Shown: positions 1 through 10,981 of the stretch, in pieces | How positions within the stretch are numbered: position 1 is the stretch's first letter | How the letters are laid out: each line of letters begins with the position of its first letter | NCBI RefSeq assembly: GCF_003369915.1 | Contig: NC_046675.1 | Span: forward strand, 25,854,001 to 25,918,000 | Direction of reading: 5' to 3' | DNA length: 64,000 nucleotides | Source of the DNA: Drosophila miranda | Taxonomy: Eukaryota; Arthropoda; Insecta; Diptera; Drosophilidae | Translations under genes and position numbers: made by a program | The notes under the pieces: generated by a model | Told to the model about the DNA's origin: nothing | What the model saw: only the letters and a program-made list of their open reading frames with translations | The model's database searches: none

Positions 1-3000
1 AAGAGATCCTTTTTGTTTCTCGTGTGTGGGACAACTCAAGGGCAACGCGGAGCCCAGAGGTTGATGCTTCGGCGGAGGCTGCAGTGCATCATCATTAAGA
101 AAAAATGTCGAAATTTATGAAGATTTTGTTTTTGGGAATTAAAAGAAATAAGGCAGAGAAAAGACAAGAAAAGAGAAAATGCCGCCGATGATCTTGTCTT
201 GGCTTTTGTTTCGGTTATCCTCTTCTCTTTCCTTTTGGGCTGCTGAGATTTAAAAACTTCCGGTTTTTACAAACTGCGATCGTCGATCGTCGTAATTTGA
301 TATGTTTATGCGTTTTCGAGCTTGGCAAAAATAAAGGAGACACACCAGCTGCCCTGCCTCCCAGAGAGAGCTTTGGTTTTGGATAAATCGCGATCATCTA
401 CCTCCCTCCATTGGATCTTATTCCCATTCGGCTACAATCGAAGACAATTAAGCGGAAATGCGATATGAGAACTGCTGGAATGTTGCACTGCAATGGATTT
501 GAATGAGAATGCATTTGGGTTTGGTTTGTGAGGGGCAGACCAGAGCGAAGCGAAGCATAATTATGCCCACAAAGGCGCAACCCAAATCAAAAACCCAACA
601 AGGACAGCGACAACGACAACGGCAAGAACAAGGACAAGGGCAAGGACAAGGACAAGGAAGAAAATCCAGCGTGAGAATCCCAAGCGACGCAATTCCACAA
701 GGGAGCAGTAGCAGGGACTACGCAACAGATTTCTGGTATCCACTGTCCTATCCTGCCTTCCTCTCCTTTCTTCCTTCCTGCCTCATCTCTCATTCAAAAA
801 ATGTTCCAACTTGAACTACCCCAGAAAGGGAGGGCCACAAAGGCCACCCCATTTCCGCCTTTTTGCTGGCATTGTGCGTTGGGGTTGCATAAATTATTTA
901 TACAACAATATACTCGTACGTACTGCTCACACACATTCCCGGATCAAATCAAATGCGTAGTTCTCTCAATTGCTGATGGCTTTTCAAAAGCAAAAGTTTT
1001 ACGCGCTTTTGAGCGATTTTCGGTACAGTTTTTCCTAATCCAAACAGTTGGTGGAGTGTCTTACATTTGGAAGGCTTTTTTGCACTGCACTGAAGATAAA
1101 TTTTGACGAATTCCGGGATGCTTACAACATTAACATTAATTAGTCAACAGTTTCCTGGAAGAAATTAACGATTTGGGAAATGGCTAAAAATAAACTTGCA
1201 CCAGATATTTCTTAAAAGCTTTCTTTACGTCATTCAGAGTACTCCTAATTGTCCTCAGTGTACACGACTGTTTGATTCTTTGGTCCAAAACCAACCCCAA
1301 CCCAAACAGCAAAATATGTTAGACCAAAATAAGGCGCAATAATTGTACCAAATTTCGACTTAATCCAGGTCGCGGATGGATGTTAGGAAAGGAATGCGCA
1401 GTTAGACTTCCGGACAGTGGACTGTGTCAAAGGATTATGCGTAGCACTCGCAGGAGATGACTATCGCATCGTGGAGAATGCTCGCGAGAGCGAGTGCGTA
1501 ATTATTATACCCTCAAACAAAAGGGTGTCATTTAACAAAATCCATTTACATATACATACGTACTTGCAGGAGCTTGGAAGATCGTACCATCATCAAATCA
1601 TGTCCAAAAATGGCTCCTATTCTTACTCCTTCTTTCTGCCTTTTCAAATATCCTAATTAAATATTGAAACGGAATTCCTGTGATAATTTCCTTGGAATCG
1701 GTTTACCTCATCAAAGGATCAATCAAAGGAACAGTCGTTATAAAAACAGTTTTCACTCCATTCTCAAGGGTATTCGGGGGTATTCAATGCCACATCTAAA
1801 CTTCATATCTGGGTTTCCTTTGAATTTGGGGTTGGCCGTGGTTTTTTGGCAGTAAGGGCAAAAGGATAAGGGATCGTTTGCTTTGCTTAGCTCAAGGGCA
1901 GCAGGATTGCGCCCTGCTCTACTGTTACGACTGGGCTGCATGCCAGGACATGCTGCTCTCTGTTTTACCAGCGAAAGTAGAGCGACCGTAAACAAAAGAA
2001 AGGCAAAATTATGAAATAATAATCAAGTAGGGCATAATCACAAAGCCGTAACCTTGAGGCAAGGTAAACAATAATTAAACTAGGCTACGGGGATCGAGAA
2101 AAATGGGGTTGGCTGAGGGGCTGTTGGCTGTTGGGCCAAGAGGGATAGGGCTCGCTCTCTTGGATAGGGCATATCCTGGATATCCTGGATCACAATCATA
2201 TCGCACACGTGTTGCTTTCATCCTCCTCGCAGGAGCAGAAAGCTAATCTGCTGACGCATTGAATCGGAAAGGGATGGAGACAAAGACGAAGACGAAAACG
2301 GTTGGTCCTATTTGGGACATTCAAAATTGCTGGCAGCTGCCTTCATCTTCGTTTGCTCCTTCGGCGAGAGCTCGTTTTCGACTTGACTCGAGAGCAGCTG
2401 CAGTCGAGCGATCGTTAAGTCCACGTGCCAAGGTGAGTCAGCAGCAGCAGGATCATCAACAGGAGCAGCAACAGAAGCTATTATCCTGCGACCGCAGCCA
2501 TTTTTTGAACTTAACCCATTAATGATTGCTGCCCCACAAAAGGGAAAAAATGAGGAACTGGTGTGTCATCTTTTCCTTAATGAACTATCCATACAATAGA
2601 TCTTAGTGGTCTTGTATATAGACCTTAATGAAATAGCAAGTCAAATATACTATTCAGAATTCATTAAGAAAGAATGTTGATACATTCATAACATTTCTGG
2701 CACAAAAGATAACATCAATCTATAGAAAATTTTGGCTTCCTGAAACTATCTTACCCTAATATAAGTTTTAAGAAAGATTTTATCATTATGGGAACCTTTT
2801 CTTCGACCAGAATATGGCATGTGGAGATTCCTTTTAACTTACATTTCTTAATATATTTTAGAGATAATAAACTTTAATAAAATGTATAATTAGTATTAAA
2901 TAAAATACATCCAAAAATCGATCTTTATTCTTAAGAAGTTTCCTGGAGTGTAAAATATTCGTATAGATTGTAAGGTAAGTGAGCTTGGGGATCATGGATA

Positions 3001-4900
3001 CATCAAGGCATAAATAGGGAAATAAAACTATGCAACTATTTAGTTTTGGATTCATGAAATCCACTTGTTCCTTCATTCAGTAGAATGTTGGATAGATCGG
3101 GGGATAAATGATGCTCTAACTCCATTCTTGGCTTAAGGATTCATTCAGTAGTTTCCTCTCCATCTCAGCTAATAAGCTTCCTCAATGTCATCAATGGGTT
3201 AACTCAAAACTTAGCCGAGGATATGTCAGCAGCCGCAGCAGCAGCTGGCGATGTTGCGTGTCGATCACGACATTTATCTGTGGCCTGTTGTCTTGCCAGG
3301 ACAATTGGCAACCAACCAGTTTGCGCCCCAAGCTTAAGTCCTTTTGTCCTTTCAAGAAAAAGCTGCCAGGCAGAGGAAGAGGCAGAGGCAGAGGGCAAGA
3401 GCAACCAGATCCAAGGCGAACCAAACAACAGATGTTTTATGTTCGCGTTAAGGAAGAACGTGTTTCGAAACATGATTTATGGCTCGGGATCGGGATCGGC
3501 TACTCCACGTTAGAGAGTGCCATCTTCTCTATAATATCAGGGAAAGACAGAGAGAGAAAGAGTGCTTTGTTTCCATTGACCAGCTGCCAGGGCGGCGTCT
3601 TAGGCTCTGAGGGCTCTTGGGCTCAAAGACAGGACCCAAAAAAACCGGTCCAATGCGATACGATCCCATCTCTCCTTCTTTTGTGTCGTTTTTATGGCGT
3701 GTTATGATTTCGCATTACAATTAGCCGGCACAAAAGGCACGCTGCCGCTGCTGCCTATTTTGGGATTGTCAATTGTTTGGCGATCTATATGGAGACCCCA
3801 TAAATCCCCTGCCCATCCCCCTGGCGCATTAAACTTGTCAAAATTGTGCAGCTAAGTAGACATTAGATTCCTTTTGAGTGCTGACTACTTCATTAGATGA
3901 GGGTCCGACCACTGGCAGATCTAGTTTTCCGCCTGCTTCGATCGCGATCAATCGCGAACGGGCACGGGCACGCACATGCATGTCCAAACACACCTCCCGG
4001 CAGCACTTAAGACAAATAACTTAAACACCTTTCGACAGCAGAGAGCCAGGAGGTGTAGCGGCTCCCCTCCAGCTTGACGCATTTTCAATTAGTTTTAAAT
4101 CAGAACTAATTGAATGCATTTATGAGTCCCGTCCCGTCCCGATCGGGATTGCCATCTAGGCAGCAATCTTATCTTAACAGTTATGATGTCCATGTGGCAG
4201 TTCGGCCGGCCCGGACGAGTGGGGCCGCTTGTTTTGGCATTCTTAGCCAAAATTTATTGACAAAATTTGCAACACAGATTGCCCGCACTTGGGCCAAGGG
4301 AGGCCACAACCACATGAGTTGGCAGAGGAGGAAGCTGCACGACCAGAAGGTAGACAGTAGGCAGAACCTGCCACTGCACTGTCGAAAGCCAAGGCTTGCC
4401 TTGCCGCTGCCGGGGGGAAATCTATGAGCTTGATGTGGCCTGAGTGTATAATAAATGGAGCACACTCCACGGTCGCTTCGGTGGCGGCGCATGCAAAGAG
4501 GCTGGCCCGCGCGCAGATGGAGCGAAAGGCAGCGCCAGCGATGCGATTGTCCAGAGATTGCTCGGACAAGTGGCGCTGCCTTAAAACGCTAAAAGTAACC
4601 TCTAAAAATGGGAATCAGGAAGCGAACGGGAACTTTCTTTTTTTGTTGTTTGGTTATTCTTTTTTGAAGGTCCAACGGTTTAGCTTTACTGTCAGCTGAC
4701 AATAACTGGCTGGTATGAAATGACGGATGAAACTTGCCAACACTGCGCAAACTTAAATTTTACATAAATATGTAGTTTGTATGTAGCGAGTGTGTAGTTA
4801 ACGTGTATTTACTATGTAAGCAATTTAAATTTTTGTTGACCATTCTTGTTTAAACCTTATGTTATAAACAAACCACTAAAATGGGGTCGCTGAAATTGGG
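1..4900. other. Non-coding region, no gene recognised
   Basis: I found no convincing protein-coding exon here. Open frames are short, lack recognisable domains and follow low-complexity DNA such as the GGACAA-type repeats at about 598-660. Around 2,341-2,440 there is a promoter-proximal-looking stretch ending in CCAAG followed by GTGAGT, which could be an untranslated first exon with its splice donor on the + strand, but nothing downstream proves it. The region may be far upstream or intronic sequence of a neighbouring gene such as CRMP. Confidence 0.5.
598..660. repeat. GGACAA/CGACAA hexamer-like low-complexity tract
   Basis: Imperfect tandem copies of GACAAC and AAGGACAAGG units are visible. 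The run produces Gln/Gly-rich and Leu/Val-rich chance open frames on both strands. There is no sign of function. Confidence 0.7.
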
Positions 4901-4937
4901 CAGTCTTGTAGGGAAATTTATTCGAACATCGATAAAA

Positions 4938-5220
4938 ATATGTGGACATGGCTAACTTCCATATAGCTGATATTCGACCGATATTCGATCGAAATTGTCG
5001 CTTACATTCAAAAAAGTTAGATTTGGCGCGCACCTCTCGTAACCAGTCGATAGTATCGATAACCGAACTTGAATCGGGTAAGGACTTCTTTTACCCGATT
5101 TTTGGGTACCCATTAATTTGTAAACCGTGATTTAGTCAAAATACAATACTTACAAACAATTTAAAGTTGTTAAAGTTGTAGAAAATATATTCATCGATGG
5201 GATAAAGCTAAGTGGGCTAA
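4938..5220 (+). repeat. Diverged copies of the promoter-associated dispersed repeat
   Basis: TATGTGGACATGGCTAAC followed by an ATAGCTGATATTC-like stretch (4,938-4,977) resembles the TATGTGGGCATGGCTAAA...CTAGCTAATAATATTCC core of the repeat at 15,180-15,357. A second weak match lies at 5,150-5,220 (TTCATCGATGGGATAAA followed by GTGGGCTAAGCTGA). A third block at 5,025-5,055 (TTTGGCGCGCACC...CAGTCGA) recurs at 13,708-13,738. A DRE-like TATCGATA sits at about 5,053. No Motif 6 array follows these copies, so they look decayed. Confidence 0.45.
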
Positions 5221-5229
5221 GCTGAAAAC

Positions 5230-5470
5230 GCTATATAGCTTTTAATATATCAGATCAGATCACTTTTATAGCCAAAAGGAACAAATCAATTTGCACTGGC
5301 TACGCAGCGCCCGCCGTCACGCTCAGACTTGTCTCTCTCGCACGCACTCTTTGTCGTGTCGCTTAATATTATCTCGGCGGCGTCTGCCGGATTAGAGCCA
5401 TACCGACTAAGTATCGGGTATAAATGTAGAGTTGCGGTCTCCGCAGCAACTCACAACGTTCCCCCTAGTT
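5230..5470. mobile_element. DINE-1/ISY-type repeat fragment
   Basis: The block carries TCGCACGCACTCTTTGTCG, the GCGGCGTCTGCCG motif and GTTGCGGTCTCCGCAGCAAC, and ends ACAACGTTCCCCCT. The same block recurs almost unchanged at about 8,890-9,125 and in part at 6,920-6,985. In layout and dispersion it matches the Helentron-related DINE-1/INE-1/ISY/SGM elements that are abundant in obscura-group flies. The family assignment comes from recall of typical sequence; the internal repetition is directly visible. Confidence 0.6.
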
Positions 5471-5918
5471 TGTAATGTTTTTGAAAAAATTAATAAATAG
5501 CTTTAGAAACGTGTCCTGGAAACCACAAACTTTCTTGCTTTATTAACAATGAATCAATCTATGCACAAACAATTGTTTCATATAAATCAGTAAGTTCGTT
5601 AAAAAGATATAGCGGTTTGACTTTGGAAAATTGTTGAACCTATTCAGTTGAGCGGCACTGAAAGTATACAATAATTATATAACACAAAACCCACCCTTTT
5701 CTGCTACCTTGCAAAAGCAGAGAGAGAGAGAGAGACAGAGAGACACCAGCTGCGGCTGCGCTGTCGGCTGACGTATTTTTTTTGTACGATACAACTCTCT
5801 CGCTCTTGCACGGCAGACCTGCGGCGGCGCGACTGCGCTACTTCGAAGTCATTTTTGCAAATGGCGGCGCTGCCAATTGCTATAAAAAGGCGAGCACAGT
5901 CGAATCCACGCGACTTAA

Positions 5919-6424
5919 TTTTTTTTTTTTAACTGTAAACATCTACTCTTCTAAACCTAGTGCGCAGGGAGTCAGCACCGTGCGCACCATGGCACCCCAG
6001 AACCTCCGCAACCTGGAACCTCCGCACCTCAGAACCCCCGCAACCTGGCACCCTAGAACTTCTGCGCCATAAAACCACCGCAACCTGGCATCCTAGAACC
6101 TCCGTATCTTGGCAGTTGCGTCGTGAACGAGCGCTGGCCGAGCGTAGCATTTGTGTACTTACTTATGTTCTATTATATAGGGTTAGCAACTAGTTGTGGG
6201 GGTCTGGGACTGTGGTTTGTTGGTGGGGTAATGGGGCGTAGCTATGCGGTACGGCCGCAAAGCATTGCTTCGCACAGCCGTTCCTCCTTACTCCTCCGAC
6301 ACTTTCCTTTCCCTCTCCGCTCTCCGTAGTTCCCGCATTATAGTGGCGGCGAACCTAGTGGTGGCATCCCACGCCTTGGGATTCGCTACCATGAGCGGCA
6401 CGATCCCTCCGACGCTAATGCTGC
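5919..6424 (-). mobile_element. 5'-truncated LINE, 3' end copy 1
   Basis: On the minus strand this runs from the last residues of a reverse-transcriptase ORF (stop at 6,288-6,290) through a 3' UTR to a poly(A) tail, seen as a T run at 5,919-5,930. The terminal protein segment reads ISVGGIVPLMVANPKAWDA followed by an arginine-rich LRRAERERK tail, which is the usual C-terminus of I/R1/LOA-clade LINE ORF2 proteins. The 3' UTR has a tandem Pro-rich unit (AACCTCCGCAACCTGG on the plus strand). Compared with copy 2 at 9,127, about 160 bp of ORF2 is missing at the upstream end and a ~32-bp insertion in the UTR is absent. Confidence 0.7.
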
Positions 6425-6672
6425 GTACATATGTATGTATGTATACTTACCCATCAATAACGGCACTTTGAACGTATATACATGTGCAAACAGAGAAAAT
6501 GTATGTACATATGTACTATGTCCTTTCAAAATACTTACTATCAATGTACTTTCCTACTTGGCTCTAATGCGACTTCATAGGGGGACAACTGGCTCTTTCG
6601 TTTCACTGCACATAGACATGTGCATTTTGTCACTCGCAATCGACTATCCTTCTTGAGAGCGCCTTGGACCCT
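6425..6672. repeat. Unclassified repeat shared with 9,819-10,068
   Basis: About 245 bp from CGTACATATGTATGTATG to AGAGCGCCTTGGACCCT are nearly identical to 9,819-10,068, with only a few base differences. Each copy lies directly beside a LINE 3' end in the same orientation, so LINE plus this block form a composite unit present twice within 4 kb. Its last part (TCACTCGCAATCGACTATCC) also recurs at 10,498-10,517. Confidence 0.75.
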
Positions 6673-6837
6673 TATCCACGTCCAGTGTGGACACAGACAG
6701 CGCGTCCGTGTAAATATAGCCCAGAATTATTTTAAACGCATTCACCGGCCAGCCAACATCCAGCCAAATTTCCCGCTGCTTCGATTCAGCCCTGTCACCG
6801 TACAGCATGGCGCGGAAGTGTTCACTGCGGACCTGAG
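6664..6837 (-). pseudogene. Captured BTB/POZ-domain exon fragment
   Basis: The minus strand encodes an uninterrupted stretch of about 57 residues with the classic second half of a BTB/POZ fold: HFRAMLYGDRAES, then REIWLDV, then AFKIILGYIYTDALS and STLDVD. The last part is closest in my recall to BTBD9-type proteins, but that is not tested. The fragment has no start or stop of its own and is bounded by repeat DNA on both sides: the shared repeat at 6,425-6,672, which it overlaps by a few bases, and a DINE-1-like block from about 6,860. The homologous repeat at 10,068 continues into unrelated sequence. This looks like a gene fragment carried or trapped by repeats, not a working gene. Confidence 0.6.
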
Positions 6838-6854
6838 ATATCGGACCTTGACGA

Positions 6855-6985
6855 GTTTGTTTCAAAATTTCGCCACACCCCCTTCCGCCCCCGCAAAAGA
6901 CGAAAATCTGGGGGTATACCTCGCACGCACTCTTTGTCGTGTCGTTCAATATTAGCGGCGTCTGCCGGAGGAGAGCCTTACTGAC
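6855..6985. mobile_element. DINE-1/ISY-type repeat fragment
   Basis: It contains the CGCCACACCCCCTTCCGCCC and CGAAAATCTGGGGGTAT motifs joined directly to the CTCGCACGCACTCTTTGTCG motif. Those two parts are separated by other DNA in the longer copy at 8,370-9,125, so this copy is internally deleted. Confidence 0.6.
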
Positions 6986-7551
6986 CAAGTATCGTTTTAC
7001 AATAAATCTTTACATTTATTATTTGATTTTGTATTATAATTAATGTTTGTTCTTTTGTTGTTTTGAGTACTAAATTTCATATCCGGCCACGCCATTAGGG
7101 GCGGGGCTTGTATCCAAAAACAATTTAACACTGTCTCCATATGATGCCAGATGCCTGTGTGCCAGAGCGGCGTTAGTTCTACGGTTCAAACTTTGAACTT
7201 TAGTTATTTTATATAGGTATTCTAAGATCCTCTTAAAAAACAAAATGTACAACATGTGCGGGGAAGGGTTGTTGTGTTGGGTAGGGGACAATCTTCGGGA
7301 TCAGGGGTCACATATCGGATGGAGGATCCCATTGGGGACTGGATACTTTAGTGGCGTGGGATAACATTATACAAATGTTGCTTATACATAGCTAGGTAGG
7401 TAGGTATACAAACATATACGTAAAATAGGGGTATAGAGAGGGTTTGAATATTTACAACTTAACATGGCAACCTTAGGCCTAGGATAAAACTATTTGCTTA
7501 CATTACAATTTAAATAATATATTAAAATATATAGCGGACAAGGTCAATATA
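6986..7551. other. AT-rich intergenic stretch, nothing recognised
   Basis: I see no exon with supporting motifs and no repeat boundary that I can place. There is a GTAGGTAGGTAT microsatellite near 7,394. Confidence 0.4.
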
Positions 7552-7831
7552 CAGTATGTCAAGAAACTCTTTACACACTGAAAATAAATTAAATTTTTGT
7601 GTAAAGACTTTCTTGACAGTGTCAAAAATGAGTAATCATTGCTTTTGTTGTTTTGTAATTTACTTATTTATAGTTTTGTTATTTTTTTTTCACTAACTAC
7701 TTTATAATTAATCCCTGAATGGTTATGAATTAAAAAAATTTAAAAAATTTGAACCAAAGGCCATTATTTTCTTATCCAAAGTCAAAAAATTTAATTTATT
7801 TTCAGTGTGTAAAGAGTTTCTTGACATACTG
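7552..7831. mobile_element. Tc1/mariner-type MITE with about 47-bp TIRs
   Basis: Both ends carry the same inverted sequence, beginning CAGTATGTCAAGAAACTC and running for about 47 bp to AAATTTTT. The element is flanked on each side by TA, the target duplication of Tc1/mariner transposons, whose termini commonly start CAGT. It is 280 bp long and encodes no protein. A second, shorter copy of the end motif (GTAAAGACTTTCTTGACA) lies just inside the left arm, so the internal structure is partly nested. The classification is by TIR and target duplication only. Confidence 0.85.
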
Positions 7832-7833
7832 TA

Positions 7834-8360
7834 TTTAAGGATTCAAAATAGGAGAAGACCATAATCTTTAAATACACGTTTCGAACAGTTTTTACCTGTA
7901 CCTAAAAGGTACGTATCGTAAGACTGGAACAGTATCTAGAATGATCTTCAGAGCTCATATCATATGTATCATATAATGTTATGGCTTCAATTTGTAATGT
8001 TATGTTTAAAAAGAAATCATACTTTTCAATAAGTTTGGCTTTTATTTTCATACTTCTTTACAATAGTTTGTCAAATTACAATAATTTCTTCTTGTTTTTG
8101 GCCCTTTTTCAACCATCAGTCTTCGTTTACCATGTCTGCTTTTAATTTTTAAAATTTCAAATGTAAGTACACTGTGTTCTGTAGGTAATCCCCTCATATT
8201 TCAACTGTTCTAGATAATCGTTTGTCTAACTACAATTATTTCTGATTTTGTACAAAATGTCCTGCAGGGGATTACCTTCATATTTCATTGAGATTGAATT
8301 AAGCTAAGTGTTCGCCGAAACTGAAAGGGTATTTGTTCATCGATGGTAATCGCTTCTTAA
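7834..8360. other. AT-rich spacer, no gene
   Basis: There is no coding signal. Two similar segments around 8,040-8,110 and 8,210-8,260 (TTTGTCAAATTACAATAATTTC and TTTGTCTAACTACAATTATTTC) suggest an old, diverged internal duplication. Confidence 0.4.
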
Positions 8361-8369
8361 TTATACCCG

Positions 8370-9125
8370 ATACTCAAAATGAGTATTGGGGTATATTAGA
8401 TTTGTGGTAAAAGTGGATGTGTGTAACGTCCAGAAGGAATCGTTTCCGACCCCATAAAGTATATATATTCTTGATCAGCATCAATAGCCGAGTCGATTGA
8501 GCCCTGTCTGTCTGTCCGTCTGTCCGTTCCCTTCAGCGCCTAGTGCTCAAAGACTATAAGAGCTAGAGCAACGATGTTTTGGATCCAGACTTCTCCGATA
8601 TTTCACTGCTACAAGAATATTTCAAAAATTCGCCACACCCCCTTCCGCCCCCGCAAAGGACGAAAATCTGGGGGTATCCACAAATCTCAGAGACTATTAA
8701 CGCTAGAGTAACCAAATTTAGTATCCGCACTCCTGTTAGATCTCACTATAAAAATTATATCTCATATAATTATATCTTATATATCACCCCCTTCCGTCCC
8801 CACAAAGGACGAAAATCTGTTGCATCCACAATATTGCAGATTCGAGAAAACTAAAAACGCAGAATCATAGATAATGACCATATCTATTAGATTGTTGAAT
8901 CTGGATCAGATCGGATCATTTTTGTAGCCAAAAGCAAGAAATCAATTTGCAGTGGCCACGCAGCGCCCGACGTCACGCTCAGACTGATTTTCTGTCTCTC
9001 TCGCACGCACTCTTTGTCGTGTCGTTTAATATTAGCGGCGTCTGCCGCAGGAGAGCCGTACTGACTTAGTATCGGGTATAACTGTAGAGTTGCGGTCTCC
9101 GCAGCAACTCACAACGTTCCCCCTC
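8370..9125 (+). mobile_element. Long DINE-1/ISY-type (Helentron-related) element
   Basis: This block has the hallmark string found across Drosophila DINE-1/INE-1 copies: GTTTCCGACCCCATAAAGTA, then TATTCTTGATCAGCATCAATAG, then a GTCTGTCTGTCCG tetranucleotide run. It then has two copies of the CCCCCTTCCGCCCC/CGAAAATCTG module (about 8,635-8,670 and 8,788-8,822) and the CTCGCACGCACTC/TCCGCAGCAACTC terminal part. It ends against the poly(T) of LINE copy 2 at 9,127. The family name is from recall. Confidence 0.65.
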
Positions 9126-9126
9126 G

Positions 9127-9818
9127 TTTTTTTTTTTTTTAACTGTAAACATCTACTCTTCTAAACCTAGTGCGCAGGGAGTCAGCACCGTGCGCACCAT
9201 GGCACCCCAGAACCTCCGCAAACTGGAACCTCCGCACCTCAGAACCCCCGCAACCTGGCACCCTAGAACTTCTGCGCCATAAAACCACCGCAACCTGGCA
9301 TCCTAGAACCTCCGTATCTTGGCAGTTGCGTCGTGAACGAGCGCTGGCCGAGCGTGGCATTTGTGTACTTACTTATGTTCTATTACTTGTATTATGCTTT
9401 AATACTTGTTCTTATATAGGGTTAGCAACTAGTTGTGGGGGTCTGGGACTGTGGTTTGTTGGTGGGGTAATGGGGCGTAGCTATGCGGTACGGCCGCAAA
9501 GCATTGCTTCGCACAGCCGTTCCTCCTTACTCCTCCGACACTTTCCTTTCCCTCTCCGCTCTCCGTAGTTCCCGCATTATAGTGGCGGCGAACCTAGTGG
9601 TGGCATCCCACGCCTTGGGATTCGCTACCATGAGCGGCACGATCCCTCCGACGCTAATGCTGCTGGCTAGCTCATCCTCTAGCTGGCGCCTCTCGTACTC
9701 GAAACGGTGGCATTCAAAGAAGACGTGGTTATGTATGACTTGATGGCCACAATGAAGTGTACATTATCAATAAAAATCTGTTTTGTTAAATCTTGCAGTC
9801 TCCTTTGGCACTCATCGC
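9127..9818 (-). mobile_element. 5'-truncated LINE, 3' end copy 2
   Basis: The poly(A) tail is the T run at 9,127-9,140. The 3' UTR follows, and the ORF2 stop is at 9,527-9,529 on the minus strand. The reading frame upstream of the stop gives HNHVFFECHRFEYERRQLED, then ISVGGIVPLMVANPKAWDA, then IMRELRRAER, the Cys-His motif and tail typical of I/R1/LOA-clade reverse transcriptases. The frame remains open to about 9,760. This copy is longer than copy 1. LOA, Bilbo and TRIM are known obscura-group LINEs and would be the first references to compare. Confidence 0.75.
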
Positions 9819-10068
9819 TACGTACATATGTATGTATGTATACTTACCCATCAATAACGCGACTTTGAACGTATATACATGTGCAAACAGAGAAAATGTA
9901 TGTACATATGTACTATGTCCTTTCAAAATACTTACTATCAATGTACTTTCCTACTTGGCTCTAATTCGACTTCATAGGGGGACAACTGGCTCTTTCGTTT
10001 CACTGCACATAGACATGTGCATTTTGTCACTCGCAATCGACTATCCTTCTTGAGAGCGCCTTGGACCC
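9819..10068. repeat. Unclassified repeat, second copy
   Basis: Nearly identical to 6,425-6,672; similarity stops at CCTTGGACCCT, after which this copy continues with ATGACTCATCC while the first copy runs into the BTB fragment. Confidence 0.75.
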
Positions 10069-10620
10069 TCATGACTCATCCATTAGTCTTGTTTGAGTTG
10101 TTTGTGCAGAAATATATATTCTTCTCATTGATTTGAATAAGTCTATTACCGAACATACACCTTTAATGGGCCTCCCATAGACCCACAAAACTCCGTCATA
10201 GTCTGTTCTTTTCTTCACGGCTCACTCTTCCTGTGCTGAGGTTTTGAATAACTTTTCTTGCGACCCCCGACCAATATTCATAGAGATTGCAATTTAGACC
10301 TTAACCTCCCCTCCTGTAGTTCCTCTTCTGCACTTTTTTGTCTTTGAGTAGCAGATGTTGTTGTTTGGGTTCGTAAACCATAATTAAATTGGCAAACGTA
10401 AAAAAGACAAGAGCCATCAGACAGAAAATTCCGTAGATGCTCTGCCCTACATGGTATATTTCTTTTCCTGTTTATTTTGCATTAATGGCGGAGTTTTGTC
10501 ACTCGCAATCGACTATCCTTCTTGAGAGCTGTTCTCTTAAGCTGTTCTCCGTCCGCACACGCAGCAGCATCTAAAGATTCATGAAGAAGAATATACGAAT
10601 TGATGGTAAATATATGAAAA
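10069..10620. other. Unassigned repeat-flanked sequence
   Basis: There is no recognisable coding exon. TCACTCGCAATCGACTATCC with CTTCTTGAGAGC recurs at 10,498-10,527 (also at 6,630 and 10,026), showing that this spacer is mosaic repeat DNA. Confidence 0.4.
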
Positions 10621-10629
10621 CAAAATACC

Positions 10630-10870
10630 CTCAATGGACCGCGATTTATCAAAAATTTCGCCACTCCCCCTTCCGCCCCCGCAAAAAACGAAAATCTGGG
10701 GGTATCCACAATTCTCAGAGACTATTAACGCTAGATTAACCAAATCCACTCCTGTTAGATCTCACTATAAAACGTATATCTCAGAATTTCGCCCCACCCC
10801 CTTCCGCCCCCACAAAGAACGAAAATCTGTTGCATCCACAATATTGCAGATTCGAGAAAACTAAAAACGC
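10630..10870 (+). mobile_element. DINE-1/ISY-type fragment
   Basis: It contains two CCCCCTTCCGCCCC modules with CGAAAATCTG (about 10,667 and 10,798) and ends GCAGATTCGAGAAAACTAAAAACGC, matching 8,635-8,860 closely. Confidence 0.6.
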
Positions 10871-10981
10871 ACAATCATAGAGAATGACCAGGGCTTTTCT
10901 TGCTGTGGTGCCGTCGTTGGTGTTTCCACATTCATTTTGTTTTAATTTTTAATTTTGGTGGTACATAAATAGATTACAAAA

